Below, piece after piece: positions 57,897 through 64,000 of a stretch of DNA of 64,000 nt. The notes under the pieces were generated by a model. It saw nothing but the letters and a program-made list of their open reading frames with translations. It did not search any database and was not told the DNA's origin. Source of the stretch: JACOMS01 sp051252005 (lineage in GTDB: Bacteria; Pseudomonadota; Alphaproteobacteria; Caulobacterales; Maricaulaceae); contig JBPOEZ010000001.1 in assembly GCA_051252005.1 (NCBI GenBank), positions 434,001-498,000 on the forward strand, given 5' to 3'. The translations under genes and the position numbers were made by a program. The stretch's first letter is position 1. Every line of letters begins with the position of its first letter.

Positions 57897-59516
57897 ATGT
57901 CTAGTATTTTAACAAACTCCAGTGCAATGGTAGCGCTCGATACACTTCGTGGTATCAACAAAAATCTCGCCAGCGTTCAAAGCGAAATTTCAACAGGCAA
58001 GAAAATTTCTTCATCTATGGATAATGCAGCGATCTGGTCGATCTCTACAGTTATGCAGTCAGACGTGGAAAGCTTCAGCCAAATCACAGATAGCTTGAAT
58101 CTCGGTTCTGCAACAGTAGGCGTTGCTCGCGCTGGTGCCAACGAAGTGACAGAACTTCTAAAGACAGCGAGAAACGCCATCGTTTCAGCCAATGACGCGT
58201 CTGTAACTGATGCAGATCGCGCGAAATACAATACGGATCTAACAGAACTCACAGCAACAGTTAACTCTATCGTTGATGCAGCATCTTCAAATGGTCAGAA
58301 CCTTCTTAAAGGTGAGGGCGAAATCGAAGTTCTTGCGTCTCTTAACCGGCAAAGCGATGGTACGGTTTCTACGGGTAATGTTGAAATAGCTCGTCAGAAT
58401 CTTCAAACTAACGCGGCTGTTACAGGAGTCGCTGCGGTCGAAGCTTCAACGGTTACGGATGGTTCAGCAGGCGGTATTACCTTCGCAGACGGCGCAGTTG
58501 ATGCCGGCGTGGTGGCTGAGACGATTACGAACGGAGATCCTGGCGGCATTACATTTGCTGATGGAACAATTACAGATTCTGCGACGGAAGTTGTTACTCT
58601 GAACGGCGGCGCGACCGTCACTGAAGGGTCTGTTTACTCGTTTGATATTGGCGGACAAGAAATCACATACACTGCAGCAAATGGTGATGACATCAATGAC
58701 GTAGGTGCCGGACTTGTAGCAGCTGTCACAGCAGCGGGAATCGCTGGCATCACTGGCGCAGAGACTACGCCTGCGGTTGACCCTGAAACAAATGATTATG
58801 TTTTCACATTAAGCAACGCTTCAGGTGGTGATGTAACCGTTGATAATGCGGCTTCTGAAATCGCTGCTTTGGCGACTACTGAATTGGTTACATTAAACGG
58901 CGGTGCAGGCTCAGTGACGACTGGCTCTACATATGAGTTTGATATTGACGGAACTACTGTTTCCTACACAGCTCTTGAGGGTGACGACATAAATGCGGTT
59001 AACGAAGGTATTGTGGCTGCAATTAACGACGAGGGAATTACAGGCGTGACAGCTGCTGTTACGACACCTGCAGATGACGCCCTGGCTGATGACGCGACCT
59101 TTACTATCACTAACGCCACCGCTGCTGAAGTTGAAGTAGATGGGGCGACCACAGATATTGTAGCGGCTGATGAGGTCGTTGCTGTTGAAGCTGGCGGTTT
59201 GGAGGCTCTCGCTAATCTCGACATTTCCACGGAGGCTGGTGCTCTTGAAGCTCTTAATGCTATCGATGCTCTTCTTCAAACAGCTATTGATGCAACAGCT
59301 TACTTTGGGTCAAAACAGACACGTCTTTCAAACCAAAATGAGTTTGTGACAACTCTAACTGATTCTTTGAAGACAGGTATTGGTGCCTTGACGGATGCTA
59401 ACCTAGAAGAAGCGTCTGCTCGCTTGCAGTCTCTTCAGGTTCAACAGCAGCTCGGCGTACAGGCTTTGTCTATCGCCAACTCAGGGCCACAGCAGCTATT
59501 GGCTCTATTCCAATAA
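57897..59516 (+). CDS. Flagellin with a duplicated central insertion
   Basis: Filament subunit, 539 residues. The D0/D1 ends are conserved: N-terminal INKNLASVQSEISTGKKISS and SISTVMQSDVESFSQITDSLN; C-terminal ARLQSLQVQQQLGVQALSIANS ending QQLLALFQ. Between about residues 180 and 435 lies an Asp/Thr/Val/Gly-rich insert with two related units of about 97 residues (VTLNGGA.. FDIGGQEITYTAANGDDIN and VTLNGGA.. FDIDGTTVSYTALEGDDIN). Shorter GGITFADG repeats precede them. Alphaproteobacterial flagellins are usually about 270-300 residues, so this one likely carries a surface-exposed outer domain. FlaF and FlbT follow. Confidence 0.93.
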   Translation: MSSILTNSSAMVALDTLRGINKNLASVQSEISTGKKISSSMDNAAIWSISTVMQSDVESFSQITDSLNLGSATVGVARAGANEVTELLKTARNAIVSANDASVTDADRAKYNTDLTELTATVNSIVDAASSNGQNLLKGEGEIEVLASLNRQSDGTVSTGNVEIARQNLQTNAAVTGVAAVEASTVTDGSAGGITFADGAVDAGVVAETITNGDPGGITFADGTITDSATEVVTLNGGATVTEGSVYSFDIGGQEITYTAANGDDINDVGAGLVAAVTAAGIAGITGAETTPAVDPETNDYVFTLSNASGGDVTVDNAASEIAALATTELVTLNGGAGSVTTGSTYEFDIDGTTVSYTALEGDDINAVNEGIVAAINDEGITGVTAAVTTPADDALADDATFTITNATAAEVEVDGATTDIVAADEVVAVEAGGLEALANLDISTEAGALEALNAIDALLQTAIDATAYFGSKQTRLSNQNEFVTTLTDSLKTGIGALTDANLEEASARLQSLQVQQQLGVQALSIANSGPQQLLALFQ

Positions 59517-59536
59517 GCTCGAATTAAATGAAAAAT

Positions 59537-59563
59537 GGTTGAAGCGGTTCTTCCGCTTCAACC
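59537..59563 (+). terminator. Stem-loop after the flagellin gene
   Basis: GGTTGAAGCGG and CCGCTTCAACC form a perfect 11-bp stem with a 5-base loop, 20 bases after the flagellin stop. There is no tight U-run (ATTTTATT comes about 12 bases later). It may end most flagellin transcripts or protect their 3' end, with limited read-through into flaF. Confidence 0.65.
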
Positions 59564-59596
59564 GAATAATAGTCAATTTTATTACCGGGGTTTTTC

Positions 59597-60007
59597 ATGA
59601 CAAATAATTTTCAAGCGCAGCAGACTTATAAAGTCGCCCAAAGAGAATTTACGTCGACAAAAGAAATAGAACTCAAGGTGTTTGCAGTAATTACTGGTAA
59701 TTTGAAAAAAGTGGATATGAACGCTGTAGGTGCTCATTCTGAGCTAGCAGACGCTTTACTAGAGAATGCAAAGCTTTGGAACATTATATTTATCGATTTG
59801 ATCAATCCAGAAAACCCCCTTCCGATGCCTTTAAAAGAATCCCTTATTTCATTGGCCGAGTTTACCCAAAAGCATACGGTTGAAGTTCTTAGTGGAAACG
59901 CCACCCATCAAGTCTTGATTGATATTAATACGGACGTGATTAAGGGTTTGAGAGACAGTATTAGAATGAAAACGGCTGAAACTCAGGCCCAACCTGAGGC
60001 AGCATAA
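59597..60007 (+). CDS. flaF: Flagellin synthesis regulator FlaF
   Basis: A 136-residue cytosolic helical protein needed for flagellin production and secretion in Caulobacter-type bacteria. It has the family pattern: YKVAQREFTSTKEIELKVFAVIT, then LENAKLWNIIFIDLINPENPLP and KESLISLAEFTQKHTVEVL. It lies directly after the flagellin and one base before flbT. Confidence 0.92.
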   Translation: MTNNFQAQQTYKVAQREFTSTKEIELKVFAVITGNLKKVDMNAVGAHSELADALLENAKLWNIIFIDLINPENPLPMPLKESLISLAEFTQKHTVEVLSGNATHQVLIDINTDVIKGLRDSIRMKTAETQAQPEAA

Positions 60008-60008
60008 T

Positions 60009-60467
60009 ATGTCCGGACTTCTCATAAGCTTGAAGCCTAACGAAAAGTTCCTCGTAAATGGCGCTCTTTTAACGAATGGCCCTAAAAGAGGTCAAATCCA
60101 AGTTGGCGATGACGTAAATGTTTTGCGCCTCAGTGATGCTATTCACCCTGATGAAGCAACAACGCCGCTCAAGCGATTATATTATTCTATTCAAATTATT
60201 CTATCCTGCGATGCTTTGGCTAGCGATGTACAGGACGATATTCAAAACGGATTGGACGACCTTATCGCCGTTTTCGAGAATACACCAGTTCTAAAGACTT
60301 TGGAAAAGGCAAAAAAATCCGCGGCTGTTGGGCGGTACTATTCTGTTCTATGTGCATTAAAAACGTTATTGAAGCTTGAAAATGAACTCTTATCGCGTTC
60401 AATTTCAATTCCAAACCCGGGTAATGGCGATTGCGCTGAGCGGCCCCGGGTCGCCATGTCTGCATAA
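60009..60467 (+). CDS. flbT: Flagellin translation regulator FlbT
   Basis: In Caulobacter, FlbT binds flagellin mRNA and limits its translation. The 152-residue protein shows LISLKPNEKFLVNGALLTNG near the start, and KRLYYSIQIILSCD. A C-terminal region (RYYSVLCALKTLLKLE) completes the family pattern. Paired with flaF as usual. The last residues are Pro/Arg-rich and poorly conserved. Confidence 0.93.
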   Translation: MSGLLISLKPNEKFLVNGALLTNGPKRGQIQVGDDVNVLRLSDAIHPDEATTPLKRLYYSIQIILSCDALASDVQDDIQNGLDDLIAVFENTPVLKTLEKAKKSAAVGRYYSVLCALKTLLKLENELLSRSISIPNPGNGDCAERPRVAMSA

Positions 60468-60475
60468 GCTATTAG

Positions 60476-61306
60476 GTGGCGTACACACCTGTCATAGCAA
60501 GCTCTGGACTGTCGGGTTGGCGCTTTTTGAAGGCGTCTGAAGAAACCCAAACTCAAATTTTCGATCGATCGCCTGACATAGCGCAGGAAGTTGAGTATTT
60601 TTCTGAAAATATTACATCTGTGACGAGCTTGGATGACTTGATGTCTGACCGAAAGCTTTTGAAGGTCGCTCTAGGGGCCTTTAATCTTGCTGACGAAATC
60701 GACAAAGGGGCGTATGTCCGTAAAATATTAGAAGAGGGTACGACCTCTAATGAGGCTTTCGCGGTTAGGCTCAATAATTCTGACTATTTAAAAATGGCAG
60801 AAATGTTTTCTAATGAGGACGGAGTCATTAGTATTACCACTGAGCAAGCTGCGAGCATGGTTGAAGATTACAAGGGGCTGTCCTACGAAGCCGCTGTTGG
60901 CGAAGTTGATAATAGCATGCGACTTGCGCTAAATTTTGAGCGCGCAATGAGTGAGTTAGCGAATGGCGGCCATTCAGAAGCTGGTGGGTGGTTTAAAGCG
61001 ATGGGCTCGACCCCACTTAGGACCGTACTTGAGGGTGCATTTAATTTACCTACTGGGTTCGATCAGTTGGATATTGACCGGCAAAAGGATGTCCTTGCTG
61101 ACAACGCCAACCGATTGTTTGGTGGTAAGTCTGTGGAGGTCTTCAAGGACCCGGAGGTGATTGATGCGGCCATTCGGCGCTACTTGCTGACTGAGCAAAT
61201 CAATGCGGGGCCTTCTGCAAGCACACCCGGTTATGCTGCTATTTCCATCCTCAATAACGGCTTGGGTAGTGATGGCATTGTCAACCTTTTGCTTTCGAAT
61301 AGCTAA
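60476..61306 (+). CDS. DUF1217 family flagellar-cluster protein
   Basis: A 276-residue protein of the DUF1217 type, seen in alphaproteobacterial flagellar clusters; function not established to my knowledge. It starts at GTG 60476 with only a weak ribosome site, eight bases after flbT. The sequence is helical with repeated short units (SLDDLMSDRKLLKVALGAFNL, LNNSDYLKMAEMFSNEDGVI) and a closing NAGPSASTPGYAAISILNNG. No signal peptide or membrane segment is visible. It is convergent with fliI. Confidence 0.78.
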   Translation: MAYTPVIASSGLSGWRFLKASEETQTQIFDRSPDIAQEVEYFSENITSVTSLDDLMSDRKLLKVALGAFNLADEIDKGAYVRKILEEGTTSNEAFAVRLNNSDYLKMAEMFSNEDGVISITTEQAASMVEDYKGLSYEAAVGEVDNSMRLALNFERAMSELANGGHSEAGGWFKAMGSTPLRTVLEGAFNLPTGFDQLDIDRQKDVLADNANRLFGGKSVEVFKDPEVIDAAIRRYLLTEQINAGPSASTPGYAAISILNNGLGSDGIVNLLLSNS

Positions 61307-61323
61307 AGCGTCCAAAGTCGTGC

Positions 61324-62688
61324 TTACTTGATAGCATCAAATTTAGGCACAGTTCCCAAGCCAAGGATGTCTTTCAAAATTTCAAATTTACTTGAAATAT
61401 CTCCAGGGAGGACTTGGCCTAAAAAATGGTCAAGGTGCGGGTAAACTTCTATCGCCTTATCAATCTCGGGATCGGACCCTGATGTATATAGGCCTGCCTG
61501 AATGAGAGTTTTGGCTTCTTCGTATTGTCGAACATAGGCTCTTGCTGTTCCTAGGAGCTTGTTTTGCTCTTCTGTGGCCGCCCCTGGTAGAGATCGCGAT
61601 ACGCTGCGCGAGAGATTAATTGCGGGATATCGTCCGCGTTCTGCAATTTCTCTATCGAGAATAATATGGCCGTCCAAGATGCCGCGAACCATATCTGCAA
61701 TGGGCTCTTCCATATTTGACCCAGCAACAAGGACGCTAAAAATAGCCGTAATGTCTCCTTGTCCATCGACACCAGGGCCGGCTCTTTCGCAAAGCGCAGA
61801 GAGCGCGCCAAATGTGGAGGGTGGATAGGCCCGCAGGGAGGGGACCTCTCCAGCAGTCAGAGCCACATCTCGGTGAGCATCGGCGTAGCGTGTTAACGAG
61901 TCGCATAAAAATAAGACTTGTTTGCCTTCGTTGCGAAAGTGCTCTGCGGTGGCAACGGCAAGCTGAGCGGTTCTTAGGCGCAATGCCGAGGCTTCGTCTG
62001 AGGTCGAGACAAAGAGGATAGAGTTTTTCATGCCGTCTTTGCCAAGGGTTTCTTCGACAAAGCTGCGGACTTCACGGCCCCGTTCCCCGATTAAGGCGAT
62101 GATGTTAACATCGGCATTGCTGCCGCGCGCAAGAGCGCCGAGGAGGCTGGATTTCCCAACGCCTGAGCCAGCAAAAAGCCCTGTGCGCTGTCCTTGGCAT
62201 AAGGGGAGAAACGTATCGATGGCCGAGACACCTGTTATCAGGCGTTCACCCAAAGCGCGGCGTAATATGGCTTTTGGCGGACTGGCGCGTAAGTTCACAG
62301 GTTTTTTGCCGGGTAGGGGCTGCGCGCCGTCAACAGTTTGCCCTGAGTGATCGAGAACCTTGCCAATCCAGTCTGCGGAGGGGGAGGGCTGCGTGTCATG
62401 CGTCAGGAAAGCTTTTTGGCCAATTCTGAGGCCTGTGGTGCGTTCATACATCATGGCAACGCAGAAGTCATCTTGAAGCGATATGACTTCGCCGAGTAAG
62501 TCTTCTTTGCCGTCAAATTGAATGACAACACGGTCGCCCAAGCCAATTATGCCTGCAAGGCCTTTTATATGGATGAACTGCGCCCCAATATTTGAGACCG
62601 TACCCCAGATAGACTTTGCCGAAACTTTCGAGGCTTGCGAGACGAGAGTGTTCAGCTCAGTTTGTGCTGTAGCGGGTTTTAAGAGCAT
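61324..62688 (-). CDS. fliI: Flagellar export ATPase FliI
   Basis: Hexameric ATPase that feeds export substrates to the type III gate. The 454-residue protein has the Walker A loop at residues 174-180 (GSGVGKS), GERGREVRSFVEE, the Walker B strand VLFLCDSLTRYADA and SLRAYPPSTFGALSALCERAG. The N-terminal beta domain and C-terminal helical domain are of normal size. It is monocistronic as far as I see and divergent from flgB; fliH lies far away, at 38748. Confidence 0.96.
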   Translation of the reverse strand: MLLKPATAQTELNTLVSQASKVSAKSIWGTVSNIGAQFIHIKGLAGIIGLGDRVVIQFDGKEDLLGEVISLQDDFCVAMMYERTTGLRIGQKAFLTHDTQPSPSADWIGKVLDHSGQTVDGAQPLPGKKPVNLRASPPKAILRRALGERLITGVSAIDTFLPLCQGQRTGLFAGSGVGKSSLLGALARGSNADVNIIALIGERGREVRSFVEETLGKDGMKNSILFVSTSDEASALRLRTAQLAVATAEHFRNEGKQVLFLCDSLTRYADAHRDVALTAGEVPSLRAYPPSTFGALSALCERAGPGVDGQGDITAIFSVLVAGSNMEEPIADMVRGILDGHIILDREIAERGRYPAINLSRSVSRSLPGAATEEQNKLLGTARAYVRQYEEAKTLIQAGLYTSGSDPEIDKAIEVYPHLDHFLGQVLPGDISSKFEILKDILGLGTVPKFDAIK

Positions 62689-62703
62689 AATTTACGGCAT
62701 TCG

Positions 62704-62762
62704 TTAAGAGTTGTTAACTGTTTCTTCAACTATTCGCTACTATTCGTTAGATAATCGTTAAC
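62704..62762. promoter_or_regulatory. CtrA-like boxes between fliI and flgB
   Basis: TTAG-N7-TTAAC at 62747-62762 differs at one of 16 bases from the fliL/fliF site at 37096. A second site TTAA-N6-TTAAC lies at 62704-62718. Both fit CtrA recognition of early flagellar promoters, here able to act on two divergent genes. Confidence 0.55.
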
Positions 62763-62794
62763 CATAACGAATCTAAGGACGGAACGGCGAACCT

Positions 62795-63157
62795 ATGCTA
62801 TCAAATGTGAAAATGCTGAACGTGATGGCCGCTATGGCGCAGCACTCTGCTAGCCGACATGCTGTGATAGCTGACAATATAGCTAATTCTGACACGCCAA
62901 ACTATATAGCCAAAGACGTTCGTCCGTTTGCCGACGTTTTCAGGCAGGCTGAGCAAGAGGGCGTTCGCGCTCAAGACATTGCCGCGCAAACTATTACGAT
63001 GGATACAGGCGGAGCAGCGTCGCCAAATGGCAATACTGTGTCTTTGGAACAGCAGATGATGTTGTCCACACAAAATAAAGCAGATCACGACATGGCCCTT
63101 GCTGTGTACAAGAAAACTCTAGACATGATGAAGATGGCTATTGGTAAAAACTTATAA
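62795..63157 (+). CDS. flgB: Flagellar proximal rod protein FlgB
   Basis: First rod subunit, 120 residues, normal size. The rod motif SRHAVIADNIANSDTPNYIAKDV is conserved, followed by GNTVSLEQQMMLSTQNKADHDM near the C-terminus and a closing YKKTLDMMKMAIGKN. It leads the operon flgB-flgC-fliE-fliQ. Confidence 0.95.
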   Translation: MLSNVKMLNVMAAMAQHSASRHAVIADNIANSDTPNYIAKDVRPFADVFRQAEQEGVRAQDIAAQTITMDTGGAASPNGNTVSLEQQMMLSTQNKADHDMALAVYKKTLDMMKMAIGKNL

Positions 63158-63224
63158 AATTCAGATCATTTAGTTTCTTCGTTCAAAGGATTCTAAAGGC
63201 TCAGATTAGACGCAGGAGGCGTTA

Positions 63225-63623
63225 ATGGTCGATAATTCAATAGCAAAAGCGATGTTTTCAGCAAGCAGAGGCATGTCAGCGCAGGCCTTCCGGTTGCGTG
63301 TATCAAGTGAAAACCTGTCGAACTCCGACACTCACGGTTATCAGCGTAAACTCGTCACCTTTAAAAATGAATTTGACACGGCTGCGCGGACAACCGGAGT
63401 GGGAATCGATGATGTCACGCTTGATCGAAGCCAAGGGCAAGTGCTTTTCGAACCCGAACACCCGCTTGCGAATGAAGAAGGCTATGTGACGCTTTCAAAC
63501 GTGAACATGATGATCGAGATAGCTGACGCTAGGGAAGCTGGGCGTAGCTATGAAGCAAACTTAACAACCTTCAAACAGGCCACGCAAATGTATACCAGTT
63601 TGATAGATTTACTGCGGCGATAG
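63225..63623 (+). CDS. flgC: Flagellar proximal rod protein FlgC
   Basis: Rod subunit of 132 residues. Motifs: RLRVSSENLSNSDTHGYQRK near the N-terminus, then EGYVTLSNVNMMIEIADAREAGRSYEANL toward the end (two adjoining blocks). Preceded by AGGAGG. It is 67 bases after flgB and nine bases before fliE. Confidence 0.95.
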   Translation: MVDNSIAKAMFSASRGMSAQAFRLRVSSENLSNSDTHGYQRKLVTFKNEFDTAARTTGVGIDDVTLDRSQGQVLFEPEHPLANEEGYVTLSNVNMMIEIADAREAGRSYEANLTTFKQATQMYTSLIDLLRR

Positions 63624-63632
63624 GAGGGTATT

Positions 63633-63947
63633 ATGGAACCAGCATCTCTTGGAGCCTTTCGGCAGTACCAAATTGCTAAGCAAGTTATGGGACCTGTCTC
63701 TGGACAAGCGCCTGCGGCGGTAGAAACCTCTAAGGCTGGAGCCTCTCCCGTTGCGGAAGGCGTAAAACAGTTCTCCGAAGTCTTTGAAAAGGTTGAAGTT
63801 GCGACCGAGGCCATGGCGACAGGGCAAGGGAACGCGCATGCTGTTGTTGAGGCTTTGGCAACAGCCGAAGTTGCGCTTGAAACCGCCGTAACCATCAGAA
63901 ACCGTGTAGTTGAAGCCTACCAAGAACTTTTGCGGATGCCAGTCTAA
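63633..63947 (+). CDS. fliE: Flagellar hook-basal-body protein FliE
   Basis: Links the MS ring to the rod. The 104-residue protein shows VKQFSEVFEKVEVATEAMATG and the conserved close AEVALETAVTIRNRVVEAYQEL, then RMPV. It shares one base with the start of the next gene (TAATG), which indicates coupling to fliQ. Confidence 0.92.
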   Translation: MEPASLGAFRQYQIAKQVMGPVSGQAPAAVETSKAGASPVAEGVKQFSEVFEKVEVATEAMATGQGNAHAVVEALATAEVALETAVTIRNRVVEAYQELLRMPV

Positions 63948-64000
63948 TGACGGATACAGAGATTCTATCTGTATTGCGGGAGTTTCTCTGGGGCGCGGTT
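63947..64000 (+). CDS. fliQ: Flagellar export gate protein FliQ, 5' fragment
   Basis: The 18 codons before the window edge read MTDTEILSVLREFLWGAV, which fits the start of FliQ (an E-hydrophobic-hydrophobic pattern followed by an Arg and an aromatic residue). Position after fliE with a one-base overlap is the main support, as flgB-flgC-fliE-fliQ is the usual order in this group. Too short for certainty. Confidence 0.75.
   Translation, partial: MTDTEILSVLREFLWGAV

Noticed and set aside
1..64000. CRISPR arrays, tRNA/rRNA genes, insertion sequences, phage genes
   Set aside because: None seen. The only direct repeats of note are coding repeats (autotransporter, flagellin).

Overview
The window looks like chromosome of a low-to-mid GC, stalked or dimorphic-type alphaproteobacterium (Caulobacterales/Maricaulales/Hyphomonadaceae-like). 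The evidence is the FlaF/FlbT pair beside a flagellin, a CheL-type rod-binding protein, a DUF6468 and a MotE-like flagellar protein, CtrA-like boxes (TTAN-N7-TTAAC) at flagellar promoters, and an Oar-like TonB receptor. Genus cannot be assigned from the sequence alone. No rRNA, tRNA, CRISPR array, transposase or phage gene was seen; genes are tightly packed and often overlap by 1-8 bases.

Layout. 1-3870: proline biosynthesis (proC-proA leftward, proA cut by the window edge; proB rightward) and a MarR regulator. 4185-8263: a YbdG-like mechanosensitive channel, a trimeric autotransporter with 252-bp tandem repeats, and a small secreted protein. 8392-13291: an apparent ECF-sigma regulon with a polyproline lipoprotein, DUF4331 protein, ECF sigma factor, RskA-like anti-sigma factor, a degenerate sigma-like protein and a DUF4198 protein; mirrored copies of one promoter motif (TGCACC-N16-GCGTAACTCT) lie between the divergent units. 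13483-16255: a class C beta-lactamase-type lipoprotein and a TPR-sulfotransferase.

16300-34984: what I read as a peptidoglycan (muropeptide) scavenging island. It has NhaC-type and SSS-type transporters, a serine hydrolase, a D-aminoacylase, an SH3-NlpC/P60 endopeptidase, an AmiD-like amidase, a TonB-dependent receptor, a BadF-type GlcNAc (perhaps MurNAc) kinase, NagA, a GntR/HutC regulator, a D-lactate-dehydrogenase-like flavoprotein, MurQ and a NamZ-like (DUF1343) exo-muramidase. Together these could take wall fragments through the outer membrane, strip peptide from sugar, turn MurNAc into GlcNAc-6-P plus D-lactate, and oxidise the lactate. TGGTAT-type half-sites recur in the control regions of several of these units.

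35401-64000: a large flagellar cluster in several divergent operons: motE-like/DUF6468/fliL; fliF-fliH-fliN-fliP-fliG; flgE-flgK-flgL-flgI; motB; fliM-motA-(601-aa exported protein)-flgF-flgG-flgA-flgH-second fliL; fliK-flgD; cheL-flgN; flagellin-flaF-flbT-DUF1217; fliI; flgB-flgC-fliE-fliQ (cut by the right edge). Notable oddities are a very short FlgD, a second His/Lys-rich FliL, a FliM without an evident CheY-binding N-terminus, and a flagellin with a duplicated insertion.
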